Positions 8,339 to 17,685 of a stretch of 36,432 nucleotides of DNA are shown here, one piece after another (position 1 is the first letter of the stretch; each line of letters starts with the position of its first letter). Under the pieces are notes generated by a model. That model ran no database searches. It was not told where the DNA came from and saw only the letters and a program-made list of their open reading frames with translations. Position numbers and translations under genes: made by a program. The DNA is taken from positions 1 through 36,432 of the forward strand of contig JAIFWJ010000006.1 of assembly GCA_019661865.1 (NCBI GenBank), read 5' to 3'. This DNA is from Candidatus Parcubacteria bacterium. Its GTDB lineage: Bacteria; Patescibacteriota; Minisyncoccia; Phycocordibacterales; Zambryskibacteraceae.

Positions 8339-8719
8339 TTATATGAGCTTAACGTCAATATTCACTCCTGACGGAAGACTTAAGTTTGTCAGGGATTCAA
8401 TGACGGCCTTGTTGGGGTTCAATATATCGATGAGTCGCTTGTGAATTCGCATCTCAAATTGTTCTCGCGCATTTTTGTACACGAATGCCGCGCGGTTCAC
8501 CGTATATTTCTTAATCTCAGTGGGAAGAGGTATGGGACCTTGCACTTCTGCATCATAGCGGAGTGCAGTGTCTATAATCTGCTTCACTGAGAGATCGAGG
8601 ATCTTGCTCTCATAAGCTCTGACACGAATGCGGAGACGAGAGGTAACCTCAGCACCTTTAGAAGCTTTCTTGGGTGCTTTCTTCTCTGTACTTTTCGCTT
8701 TTGTAGACTTAGGAGCCAT
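8339..8719 (-). CDS. rpsJ: 30S ribosomal protein S10 with N-terminal extension
   Basis: ORF to 8737; likely ATG at 8719 (MAPKSTKAKS...) after the tuf stop; RLRIRVRAYESKILD and EQFEMRIHKRLIDI. Confidence 0.94.
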   Translation of the reverse strand: MAPKSTKAKSTEKKAPKKASKGAEVTSRLRIRVRAYESKILDLSVKQIIDTALRYDAEVQGPIPLPTEIKKYTVNRAAFVYKNAREQFEMRIHKRLIDILNPNKAVIESLTNLSLPSGVNIDVKLI

Positions 8720-8729
8720 CGTACGAAGT

Positions 8730-9932
8730 TTAGGCAATTATCTTAGTTACCACACCTGCACCGACGGTCTTACCTCCTTCACGAATAGCAAAGTGAGTTT
8801 GGTCTTCAAGTGCCACAGGCGCCACGAGCTTAACCTGGAAGGTTGCTGTGTCTCCTGGCATAACCATCTCAACTCCTTGAGCCAAGGTCACTTCTCCGGT
8901 TACATCAGTAGTACGAATGTAGAACTGAGGCTTGTAACCAGTGAAGAATGGAGTGTGACGTCCACCTTCCTCCTTCTTAAGCACGTAGACTTCTGCAGTG
9001 AACTCTGTGTGAGGAGTTACTGAACCAGTCTTGGCGATAACTTGTCCACGCGAGAGGTCTTCCTTCTTTACACCGCGTAGAAGCACACCTGCGTTGTCTC
9101 CGGCAATGCCTTCTTGGAGTTGCTTGTTGAACATTTCAATACCAGTAACAGTTGTCTTCTGAGTATCTCTAAGTCCCACAATCTCAACTTCTTCACCAAC
9201 CTTCACTGTTCCTCTCTCGATACGACCGGTAACCACAGTTCCACGACCTTCAATAGAGAAGATGTCTTCTATCGGCATGAGGAATGGCTTATCAGTCTCA
9301 CGAACAGGAGTAGGAATGTAAGTATCGAGCGCATTTACAAGCTCCATAACTTTGACCGCATACTCATCATCTACTGTTTTAGCTTCAAGGGCCTTAAGAC
9401 CTGAGCCGCGGATAACTGGAGCATTAGCACCATCGAAGTCGAACTTAGTAAGAAGATCTCTAACTTCCTCTTCCACCAGGTCGACGAGTTCCTTATCGGA
9501 AACCATGTCTACCTTGTTCAAGAAGACAATGATCTTAGGTACACCAACTTGCTTAGCAAGGAGGATGTGCTCACGAGTCTGAGGCATGACGCCGTCAGTT
9601 GCTGCAACCACTAGTACTGCGCCGTCCATCTGAGCGGCACCGGTAATCATGTTCTTAATGTAATCTGCGTGTCCTGGAGCGTCGATGTGAGCGTAGTGAC
9701 GAGCCGGAGTCCAGTATTCGGAGTGGTGAAGGGCAATAGTAATACCGCGAGCACGCTCTTCAGGTGCTGAGTCAATGCGGTCAATAGCCTCAACCTTGGC
9801 TCCATAACCTTTATCCTTGTTCATATCAAGGACGTGGAGGATGCCGGCGGTGAGAGTCGTTTTGCCGTGGTCAACGTGGCCAATGGTTCCTACGTTAACG
9901 TGTGGCTTGGAACGATCGAATTCTGCTGCCAT
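8730..9932 (-). CDS. tuf: Elongation factor Tu
   Basis: 400 aa; [38 protein letters not shown]. Confidence 0.98.
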   Translation of the reverse strand: MAAEFDRSKPHVNVGTIGHVDHGKTTLTAGILHVLDMNKDKGYGAKVEAIDRIDSAPEERARGITIALHHSEYWTPARHYAHIDAPGHADYIKNMITGAAQMDGAVLVVAATDGVMPQTREHILLAKQVGVPKIIVFLNKVDMVSDKELVDLVEEEVRDLLTKFDFDGANAPVIRGSGLKALEAKTVDDEYAVKVMELVNALDTYIPTPVRETDKPFLMPIEDIFSIEGRGTVVTGRIERGTVKVGEEVEIVGLRDTQKTTVTGIEMFNKQLQEGIAGDNAGVLLRGVKKEDLSRGQVIAKTGSVTPHTEFTAEVYVLKKEEGGRHTPFFTGYKPQFYIRTTDVTGEVTLAQGVEMVMPGDTATFQVKLVAPVALEDQTHFAIREGGKTVGAGVVTKIIA

Positions 9933-9933
9933 A

Positions 9934-10026
9934 TTAATAAATAATTAAGAGTGACGAGACAAAGAAAGCGCGCGAGAACACTATCTTTCTTCGGCCCGCA
10001 ACTAGGTTTGTAATGCGAATAGCCAT
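9934..10026 (-). CDS. Candidate leader peptide ORF upstream of tuf (30 aa)
   Basis: Not in the supplied track: [33 protein letters not shown] 1 nt before the tuf ATG; no SD. Confidence 0.3.
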   Translation of the reverse strand: MAIRITNLVAGRRKIVFSRAFFVSSLLIIY

Positions 10027-10092
10027 TTTAGAGTCAAACTATGAGGAAATACTCAAAGATCAGACTAAAACGGCGTATAACGCGTAAGCGAC

Positions 10093-10121
10093 ATATTAGC
10101 CCGAGGATCCAGAATAGTCAA
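10093..10121 (-). promoter_or_regulatory. Sigma70-type promoter for the tuf operon
   Basis: Minus strand TTGACT N17 TAATAT; predicted leader about 150 nt. Confidence 0.75.
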
Positions 10122-10151
10122 TGGTTTTAAGGACTTTTTACCAATTAAAAA

Positions 10152-10170
10152 CGCACCTTTATCGGATGCG
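10152..10170 (-). terminator. Terminator overlapping the stop codon of 10159-10437
   Basis: Minus strand CGCATC CGATAAA GGTGCG TTTTTAA (one G-U pair). Confidence 0.65.
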
Positions 10171-10437
10171 CTTGATATCGAGTGTCCTTTCATTGAAACC
10201 GAACTCCTCCGGGGTAGCCACGAAGCGTAAGGCCATTCCCGCCTCCTCTAGCTTCACATTCATGAGTCCCAGGAGGGCTTCGGTCAGACCTGGATATGCC
10301 TCAATCGGTACATACCCATTGTCTCGGAGCTCAGTCACCACCAAGTGTGAGACATCACCGGGGTGTGGGAATAGGGCACTAATCCTTTCCCACTCAGAAT
10401 CAGTGAGCGGCTCATCGTCAGCGCTGTGAGTAGACAT
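10159..10437 (-). CDS. Hypothetical protein (orphan)
   Basis: 92 aa; SD GGAG 4 nt before ATG; own terminator. Confidence 0.7.
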   Translation of the reverse strand: MSTHSADDEPLTDSEWERISALFPHPGDVSHLVVTELRDNGYVPIEAYPGLTEALLGLMNVKLEEAGMALRFVATPEEFGFNERTLDIKRIR

Positions 10438-10506
10438 GTGTCTCCGGATAGAGGTTCGGGGAAATTCTTTAGAGACTCTACACTAACCGGGAGGAAAGGA
10501 AAACTG

Positions 10507-10809
10507 TTAAACCTTTTTCAAAACACTCTGCATCAGACGGTACTCGTCTGTAAGTCTTATCTCAATATCATCTGCGAGCCCGGGGACACGAGCAGTTATG
10601 GCGGCGATCTCTTCTTGCGGGTGCTTACTCCTTAAAGCAAGTTTAAATTGTGCGAACTCCTCATCACTCAAACGAGCTAGAACAGTCTTTAGAACCACTT
10701 CGTCGAAGCGGCCCTCGAGTGCCTTCAAGGTCTTTATATAATCCTTATCTTGGGTCTCTATACCAAGTTCTTTTACGAAGTCTTCTGCTTTTGTGCGTGA
10801 GGTGGTCAT
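10507..10809 (-). CDS. Small conserved-type hypothetical, DUF5663-like (uncertain)
   Basis: 100 aa helical protein, 1 nt after the stop of the upstream large gene. Confidence 0.55.
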   Translation of the reverse strand: MTTSRTKAEDFVKELGIETQDKDYIKTLKALEGRFDEVVLKTVLARLSDEEFAQFKLALRSKHPQEEIAAITARVPGLADDIEIRLTDEYRLMQSVLKKV

Positions 10810-10810
10810 G

Positions 10811-13800
10811 TTAAGTTGTTCTAGTTCTAGCAGATCTCTTTATACCTATTCTCTTTTTAAATTCCTTGTACGCACTCTCCGTACCCGGGAGCATGGACAT
10901 CATTTCTGCAGCCTTCAGTATAGTTTGTCTGTTCTTGCCCTTATCTACTCCCCGTCTTTTATCCATAGCAAGCTCGAGAGTGTCGAAGGCTAGCTGATAC
11001 TTTTTGGACTTCCAATATTTATTTAGAATCTTTCTGTCCATTGGAGAGACGGCGGACTTAAGGGCTTCTTGGATCTTCTTATTTTTCTGTGCTGGAGTCA
11101 ATTTCTGAATCTCCTCTCGAGTACTTGCCCTCGCAACCACACTCTCACTTTGTTTTTTATTTTCTCTTCTCTGCTTTTCTATTCTGCTTGCTCCATACCC
11201 TACTCCTCCTATCCCACCTACCACAGCAGCTCTTCCTCCCCAGAGGAACCAGTCGAACATACTCTTCTCTGCCTGAGTATGTGGTATCGATACCACTTCT
11301 GGTACATTCCAGAACTGATCTGGTCTTACTTCTGTATTAAGTGAGGGTGTTCGGAGAAATTCTGAAATTCTTTCATTAGAGTTATACAAATCATTCTGAT
11401 TGATATTTTGTAAATAAGACGGAACCCCTTCAGGTACAAGATCTGATGTGTGCAAGGTCTTAGATAATTCTTCATTCGCTCTATAACCCTCAGGAAATGC
11501 TGGACGAACCCCTGGAGTATGTGACACGTCTACATGTGGGTTGAAGACATCTGGGATAGCTGGCTCCACTTCAGGAGGAAGGTCTGGTGTGTGGAGAGTC
11601 TGTGATACTTCTGCATTTGCAGCATAACCTTCGGCAAATACCTGACGAACTCCTGGAATATGTGGTGCATGAACGTCTATGTGAGGTTCTCCCTGTGGGA
11701 TAACTCCAACCTTCAGCGTACTTACATCTGGTAATTTAATTACTTTCGGCACAACGTGTTCTGCCTCAACGTGCGGGACATGTGCAATCTCATGAGGCGG
11801 AGCTGTGATGTGCGGAGTCTCAACATTGGGAACATGAGCGAGATGTATATGAGCCTTCAAGAAGTCTTCTACTGTCATATTCCACTCATCACCCTGTGGC
11901 TCGAACTTATCTATAGCGAGTCCGAGATCTACCTTCGGCCCGCTCTTGGTAGCATCTACAATAGAGTTCATGACCTCGCGGACAGTAGTGTGAGCCGGAT
12001 CAGCGCTCAAGAAGGTCACTTCGTCCATCTTCAGTTCACCCGCCATATCGTGCGGAGTGAGGATGTTTACATTTACCTCAGGGGTGGCTGGCACATCTAT
12101 ATGTAGGTTAGATACATCTGGGGTAACAGGCTTCGCTTCCACTTGGACCAGAGGATGTGGAAGAGGAGCGGCTTCTGCATGGAAGTTTATAGGTGGTACG
12201 GCAGGAGCTGACGGGGTAACTTTTATCGGAACTGTATTTATACTTTCAGGAGGATGCGCAGGAGTATGGGATAGAACGGCTGGAGGTTTAGCACCCACAC
12301 TGCCGCTCGGAGTATGACCGATGAGCCCGGATATGGCATGAGCGACTGTATAACCCACAGCACCACCGACTGCTCCCCAGAGTGCTGCCTTGCCAATTTC
12401 CTTCATGCTGATACGACGACCAGAAGCCTTGGCCACCTCACTCCTCAACTCTTCCATTCGCTGGAAACCTTTTTCAGTGATGCTTTCAGTAGTATTTGAA
12501 ATTCTAATGTACTCTTGTATCTTATCGTAACCGCTGAGTTTCTCTAACTCTTCTTTATTCTCGATTAGCTTGGCTTCTATATTTAAAATTTCTTCTTCCT
12601 GTTTTTCAGCTCTCTTCAACGCTTCAGGATCGCCTGTGCTCATAAGATCTTCACCTACGCGCCTAAATATTTCCGATCTCAACTTGGTCTTGCGATCTTC
12701 TATGAGAAGCAGTGCATCTACCTTGCTTAACTTACCCTTCCTCACCTTTTCTAAAATGTCTCCGGCCTTCTCTCCTTCTAATATTTTCTCAGCTCGCCAG
12801 TAACGAAATTGTTTTATACCCGCTCCCGCAAGCTTTCTCCCTGGAGCAGCTAAGGCACCTCCCGTGGCGCTGAGTGCAACTCCTCCAAGGCCGAAAGCGG
12901 CCCGCAGACCAACTTTTACCGTCGCTCCGACCACTGCACCTGTAGCCATATTCTTGGCAATCTCTTTAATGGAGAGGCCCATGACATATTCCTTGGCCAC
13001 ACTTCCCCAACTCCTCTTTACTAATTGTTGTATGACCTCTGCTTGTTCCGGAGTGGCTTTATCTTCTGTCACTGCCGCTGCTAAAATTTCTTGCGCTTCG
13101 GCGTCTGGAGTTTCTATTGTCTTCGGCTTCTCTAATTCAGCACCTTCGGCCTTTGGCACTTTCTCTGTTTCTACTCTAACTTCTGGTTTTATTTCTGTTT
13201 GTTTTTCTGGTTGTATCTCTGGTTCTACTTTTGGTTTCGCTTCTTCACTAAGTACTGGCTGGGGTTCTTTATGAGGTTCTTCCTTAACTTCCTTACCTTC
13301 CTCGGCTTTGATCTCCTCGTTTCTCATGCCAATAGCAATCTTCAAGCGTCCACTTACTCGAGCTGCGAGGGCTGTATTTCTCTTTCGTTCCAAGTATCCA
13401 AGCTGGTCATTAAGCCAGTTGATGTGATCTAGAAGTCCTTCTTCTGAGTATCTGTCTAGAGGCTTTGATATTTCTTCATCAATCTCCATCTCTATCTTTC
13501 CACTTCCGCCCGACCTCTGTGGTGTACGCTCTTCTATCGGTACTTCTTCCTTCTCTATTTCTACTTCTGGTTCTACTTCTGGAACCTTCTCTAGTTCTTC
13601 CGCGACTTTCTCACTATCCTTCTCCACTTCTTTTTGGCTTTCTTTTTTGGCAATAAGAAGATCAACTTCTCCAGTCAATTCATTTAACTTTTCTATATCT
13701 TCATCGCTTACACCTGGTACGAAGTACTGTCCAAGTTTCGCTTTAATTTCTTTAAGCTCTTCGGCGCTCTTTCCTTCCCAATCCGCTTGAGATAGAGATT

Positions 13801-13849
13801 CCAGTGTTTCTTCTGTTTCTTCAGTCTTTTTGTATCCTTCCTCTGGCAT
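10811..13849 (-). CDS. Large hypothetical membrane-associated protein with Glu/Pro-rich, His/Pro-rich and repeat regions
   Basis: 1012 aa; acidic coiled/PE-rich N-terminus, Gly-rich hydrophobic segments (AALWGAVGGAVGYTVAHAISGLIG; WFLWGGRAAVVGGIGGVGYG), His-rich linker, basic C-terminus. Confidence 0.75.
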   Translation of the reverse strand: MPEEGYKKTEETEETLESLSQADWEGKSAEELKEIKAKLGQYFVPGVSDEDIEKLNELTGEVDLLIAKKESQKEVEKDSEKVAEELEKVPEVEPEVEIEKEEVPIEERTPQRSGGSGKIEMEIDEEISKPLDRYSEEGLLDHINWLNDQLGYLERKRNTALAARVSGRLKIAIGMRNEEIKAEEGKEVKEEPHKEPQPVLSEEAKPKVEPEIQPEKQTEIKPEVRVETEKVPKAEGAELEKPKTIETPDAEAQEILAAAVTEDKATPEQAEVIQQLVKRSWGSVAKEYVMGLSIKEIAKNMATGAVVGATVKVGLRAAFGLGGVALSATGGALAAPGRKLAGAGIKQFRYWRAEKILEGEKAGDILEKVRKGKLSKVDALLLIEDRKTKLRSEIFRRVGEDLMSTGDPEALKRAEKQEEEILNIEAKLIENKEELEKLSGYDKIQEYIRISNTTESITEKGFQRMEELRSEVAKASGRRISMKEIGKAALWGAVGGAVGYTVAHAISGLIGHTPSGSVGAKPPAVLSHTPAHPPESINTVPIKVTPSAPAVPPINFHAEAAPLPHPLVQVEAKPVTPDVSNLHIDVPATPEVNVNILTPHDMAGELKMDEVTFLSADPAHTTVREVMNSIVDATKSGPKVDLGLAIDKFEPQGDEWNMTVEDFLKAHIHLAHVPNVETPHITAPPHEIAHVPHVEAEHVVPKVIKLPDVSTLKVGVIPQGEPHIDVHAPHIPGVRQVFAEGYAANAEVSQTLHTPDLPPEVEPAIPDVFNPHVDVSHTPGVRPAFPEGYRANEELSKTLHTSDLVPEGVPSYLQNINQNDLYNSNERISEFLRTPSLNTEVRPDQFWNVPEVVSIPHTQAEKSMFDWFLWGGRAAVVGGIGGVGYGASRIEKQRRENKKQSESVVARASTREEIQKLTPAQKNKKIQEALKSAVSPMDRKILNKYWKSKKYQLAFDTLELAMDKRRGVDKGKNRQTILKAAEMMSMLPGTESAYKEFKKRIGIKRSARTRTT
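11395..11676 (-). repeat. Two tandem units of about 141 bp / 47 aa in the 1012-aa protein
   Basis: HIPGVRQVFAEGYAANAEVSQTLHTPDLPPE vs HTPGVRPAFPEGYRANEELSKTLHTSDLVPE, offset 141 bp. Confidence 0.8.
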
Positions 13850-13887
13850 ATTGGATTATTGACTCCAATATATCACAGAATATGTAT

Positions 13888-14895
13888 CTAATTTATAGTG
13901 AAATTACCACTGACAGCCTTGTAGTAGACGGTGGGGCTCGGGTCGAAGCCGGAGCCTGATACAAGCGAGCCTTCTATATAGTACTGACCGGATAAACTCT
14001 GGCCGCATAAGCCATTAGGAAACTGGAGCGTACATACTGTACCTCCGGTAGGTATTCTCCAGGTAGAGGAGCTCGTAGTATTCGAGCTTACTGCAATGGT
14101 TCCAACTTTTACTCCAGCCACGCTATAAAGATCAAGCACCAGTGCACTCTGGCTTGGAGCGTTGTTTGAAGTCCAAGAAATATTCAAGTTCTGTCCTGAC
14201 GACACAGTCTCACCACCATTTGGATTATTTATTCTGATAGTAGCATTTTGAGTCTGGGTTCCAGTAGTTACAGCAAATGTTTGAGAATTACTCTGACCGT
14301 TTGCATTGCTTACCGACACTGAGTAGTTTCCAGGTGTAGTGATTTGGCTTGGTATGAGACACGCAGGTGTGGAGTAGAAACACGCCGGGTTAAGTGATGA
14401 TGGAACGTTGAAAGTTATATGGGTAGTATCGACTGAGGTCAGATTCGTGACAACGCCGTAGCCGAAGTGGACTGTGTTATCTGTGGCAGTAAACCCAGAA
14501 CCAGTGATTGTGACCTGAGCACCTACTAGACCTTGAGTCGGTACAAGAGATGAAATGGATACTGGGCCTGTCGTGGTACCACCACAAACCTTGGCAATGG
14601 ATGCGCGAGTAAGTGGTCCAACTCGTCCCACTTGAGGAAGCCCCACTTCAGCTTGAAACCTCACTACGTTGTATCTGGTGACAGTACCGAAATAACCGGT
14701 CACTGGTTGCCCGTATTTATTGTTTAAGAATGTCTGAAGCTGGGTCACTTGTCCGCCTGGACTACTGTCGCGGACACCGACATAGAGATCTTGAGTTAAG
14801 GTAGGACAGAAGGGATTATTTATCTGAGCCTGAATTCCCAATGCAAAACTTATAGTAAGAATGAGAATTAATGCAGATACTTTTTTTGCTTTCAT
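13888..14895 (-). CDS. Secreted peptidoglycan-binding / IPT-TIG domain protein
   Basis: 335 aa; signal-like N-terminus; PG_binding_1-like VTQLQTFLNNKYGQPVTGYFGTVTRYNVVRFQAEVGLPQVGRVGPLTRASI; IPT/TIG-like domain; C-terminal NPNGGETVSSGQNLNISWTS domain. Confidence 0.85.
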   Translation of the reverse strand: MKAKKVSALILILTISFALGIQAQINNPFCPTLTQDLYVGVRDSSPGGQVTQLQTFLNNKYGQPVTGYFGTVTRYNVVRFQAEVGLPQVGRVGPLTRASIAKVCGGTTTGPVSISSLVPTQGLVGAQVTITGSGFTATDNTVHFGYGVVTNLTSVDTTHITFNVPSSLNPACFYSTPACLIPSQITTPGNYSVSVSNANGQSNSQTFAVTTGTQTQNATIRINNPNGGETVSSGQNLNISWTSNNAPSQSALVLDLYSVAGVKVGTIAVSSNTTSSSTWRIPTGGTVCTLQFPNGLCGQSLSGQYYIEGSLVSGSGFDPSPTVYYKAVSGNFTIN

Positions 14896-14931
14896 GTATT
14901 TCTAGACGCGGAGCATCTAAATTGATTACAT

Positions 14932-17094
14932 TTACTTTCCAGCTCTGGTTGCAATGATCTCAGTTTCCACATTCTTCGGCACAATAGCGTAATGGTCGAA
15001 CTCCATAGTGGATGACCCGCGACCTTCTGTCATAGAACGTAGGTTGGTGACATAGCCGAACATTTCAGAGAGAGGTACCTGCGCACGTACGACTTTTAGC
15101 TCTCCTCTATCTTCCATAGCTTCTATTTGTCCACGCTTACCCGAGAGGTTACCGGTGATGTCTCCCATGAATTTTTCTGGAACTACTACCTCTACTTTCA
15201 TAATTGGCTCGAGGATGACTGGCTTGGCACGCTTGGCAGCTTCTTGAAATGCCTGGGATGCGGCAATCTTGTATGCAATTTCTGATGAGTCGACATCGTG
15301 ATAAGAACCGAAGAGAAGTTCGGCTGATATATCTGTCATCTTATAACCCGCAAGGATGCCGCGTTCCATGGCTTCCTTAATGCCCTTCTCTACTGCAGGG
15401 ATAAATTCCTGAGGGATAACACCTCCTTTTATAGAGTCGACGAATTCAAATCCTTCATCTCGGTGGACATTTTTCGGAACCTTGGCTTCAGGATCCACTG
15501 GCTCCATAGGTTTAATTTTGATTCGGACGTGACCATACTGACCTTTACCTCCGGTCTGCTTAATATATTTATTCTCAACTTCTGCTTCACCAGTAATAGT
15601 TTCCTTATACGCTACTTGAGGTTTGCCCACATTTGCTTCGACAGAGAACTCACGCTTCATGCGATCGACAATGATCTCAAGATGAAGTTCTCCCATGCCC
15701 ATGATGACAGTCTCACCAGTCTCAGCATCGGACTTAATTTTAAATGTTGGATCTTCATCCGATAGACGCTTAAGTGCCATACCCATCTTCTCTTGGTCTG
15801 CCTTGGTCTTCGGCTCAATACGCAAGGAAATCACTGGTTCTGGGAAGGTGATCTGGTCGAGAACGATAGGTTTATCTTCATCACAGAAGGTGTGACCCGT
15901 CTTAGCTTCCTTGATACCTACTGCAGCTGCTATCTCTCCGGCATAAACCTTCTTAACTTCCTCTCTCTGGTTAGCTTGGAGACGGACGATGCGACCAAGA
16001 CGCTCCCTAGTACCAGTAGTTGAGTTGTATAAATACGTACCTGACTCTATAGATCCAGAATAAACACGGAAGAATGTAAGTTGTCCTACGAATGGATCCG
16101 CCTGGAGCTTGAAGGCCAAAGCTGAGAAGGGCTCCTCATCACTAGCATGACGCAGGATCTCCTCACCAGTATTGGGATCGATACCTTTCACCGGAGGAAT
16201 GTCGAGTGGAGAAGGGAGATAGTCGACCACTGCATCAAGAACGAGTTGGACTCCTTTATTTTTAAGAGCTGATCCGGTAAGAACAGGGAAAATTTTATTC
16301 TCGATCACTGCCTTGCGCATAGTTTCCTTGAGTAAAGGGAGGGAGATCTCCTTGCCTTCAAGGTATGCAGTCATGAGTGCTTCATCGTTCTCCACAATTT
16401 TCTCAATGAGTTCTCCTCTGTATTTCTCTGCATCGGCTTTAAGGTTCTCTGGGATCTCTTTAGGAATCACAATACTACCCATGTTGCCCTCGAAGTAATA
16501 AGCCTTCATGGTGAGGAGATCGATTACTCCTTCATGCTTGTCTTCCTCTCCGACCGGGATCTGCATACGTACAGCTTTCTTAGAAAGTCTGTCGAGGATA
16601 GACTTGTATGAACGCTCGAATGATGCACCGGTGCGGTCGAGTTTATTTATGAAGCAGATCCTAGGTACCAAGGCCTCTTCGGCATAACGCCAGTTGGTCT
16701 CTGACTGGGGTTCCACTCCTGCCACCCCGTCGAAGACAACTACAGCTCCGTCGAGTACGCGCAAAGATCTTTTCACTTCTACAGTGAAGTCGATATGACC
16801 AGGAGTGTCGATGACGTTAAAACGAAATTTGTTTTGTTTTTCTTGTGAAGCATGAGGAGTCTCTATATATGTAGGCTTCCAGAAACAAGTAATGGCTGCT
16901 GCGGTAATAGTGATACCGCGCTCTCTCTCCTGTTCCATCCAGTCTGTAGTAGTCTCACCCTCGTGAACTTCGCCAATCTTATGCTGTGCTCCAGTATAGA
17001 AAAGCACACGCTCAGAGGTAGTGGTCTTCCCTGCGTCGATGTGGGCAATAATTCCGAAGTTTCTGACTCTTTCTAGTGGGTAATCTCTTTCCAT
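14932..17094 (-). CDS. fusA: Elongation factor G
   Basis: 720 aa; IIAHIDAGKTTTSERVLFYTG, DTPGHIDFTVEVKRSLRVLDGAVVVFDGVAGVEPQSE. Confidence 0.98.
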   Translation of the reverse strand: MERDYPLERVRNFGIIAHIDAGKTTTSERVLFYTGAQHKIGEVHEGETTTDWMEQERERGITITAAAITCFWKPTYIETPHASQEKQNKFRFNVIDTPGHIDFTVEVKRSLRVLDGAVVVFDGVAGVEPQSETNWRYAEEALVPRICFINKLDRTGASFERSYKSILDRLSKKAVRMQIPVGEEDKHEGVIDLLTMKAYYFEGNMGSIVIPKEIPENLKADAEKYRGELIEKIVENDEALMTAYLEGKEISLPLLKETMRKAVIENKIFPVLTGSALKNKGVQLVLDAVVDYLPSPLDIPPVKGIDPNTGEEILRHASDEEPFSALAFKLQADPFVGQLTFFRVYSGSIESGTYLYNSTTGTRERLGRIVRLQANQREEVKKVYAGEIAAAVGIKEAKTGHTFCDEDKPIVLDQITFPEPVISLRIEPKTKADQEKMGMALKRLSDEDPTFKIKSDAETGETVIMGMGELHLEIIVDRMKREFSVEANVGKPQVAYKETITGEAEVENKYIKQTGGKGQYGHVRIKIKPMEPVDPEAKVPKNVHRDEGFEFVDSIKGGVIPQEFIPAVEKGIKEAMERGILAGYKMTDISAELLFGSYHDVDSSEIAYKIAASQAFQEAAKRAKPVILEPIMKVEVVVPEKFMGDITGNLSGKRGQIEAMEDRGELKVVRAQVPLSEMFGYVTNLRSMTEGRGSSTMEFDHYAIVPKNVETEIIATRAGK

Positions 17095-17138
17095 AATATA
17101 TTAAGGAATAAAAAATGCAGAGGATTTCTGCTTGCATG

Positions 17139-17167
17139 ATAATACGATAATCTGGCCCTTTAAGCAA
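17139..17167 (-). promoter_or_regulatory. Promoter for fusA
   Basis: Minus strand TTGCTT N17 TATTAT. Confidence 0.55.
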
Positions 17168-17209
17168 ATCATAGACAAAGAAGTGGCATCGGAAGTATCA
17201 TGGATCTTA

Positions 17210-17683
17210 ATGAGATCTCGTGGCTTAACTCTAGTAGAACTTCTGGTTGTCATCACCATAATTGGTATTATCTCAACAATTATCATTGGAGGACTATCTC
17301 AGGCTAGAGAAACTTCTAAGAAGAAAAGGGTGCAGGCTGACTTTAAAAGTATTCAAGACCAAGTGGGTGTTTCGGAGTCAGATGTAAAACTTCTTAAAGA
17401 TATTACTGGATCTAGTTGTACGGATTGTGGATTTTCAAATGCCACTCCAATGAATAACCAGCCCGGCGCCCTAGCTGCTAATGCCCAAGCTTGGCTGAAA
17501 ATAGGATTTTCTAATCCTCCCATGGACCCCTGGGGCACTCCTTATACTCTTGATGAAAATGAATACGAGTTTGGTACCACAGACTGTCGACCAGACTTGG
17601 TGGTTACAGCAGGCCCAGACGGAATCCTATCTACTAGCGACGATACCAATTATAGCCTTCCGCACGTAATCTGCCCTCCATAG
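17210..17683 (+). CDS. Type II secretion/type IV pilus pseudopilin, GspG-like
   Basis: MRSRGLTLVELLVVITIIGIIST prepilin N-terminus; C-terminal DPWGTPYTLDE and AGPDGILSTSDD as in major pseudopilins. Start assigned to the internal ATG; the track start (17132) is TTG. Confidence 0.85.
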   Translation: MRSRGLTLVELLVVITIIGIISTIIIGGLSQARETSKKKRVQADFKSIQDQVGVSESDVKLLKDITGSSCTDCGFSNATPMNNQPGALAANAQAWLKIGFSNPPMDPWGTPYTLDENEYEFGTTDCRPDLVVTAGPDGILSTSDDTNYSLPHVICPP

Positions 17684-17685
17684 AA

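Noticed and set aside
8730-8737. 8-bp overlap of tuf 3' end with the rpsJ start
   Set aside because: Depends on an upstream in-frame start (MPKLRTM...); the downstream ATG at 8719 is more likely, removing the overlap.
11069-11344. Two overlapping plus-strand ORFs in different frames
   Set aside because: Shadow ORFs of the repetitive 1012-aa gene; compositional artefact.
17132-17209. Upstream TTG start for the pseudopilin
   Set aside because: Would add 26 residues before the short MRSRG prepilin leader and overlaps the fusA promoter.
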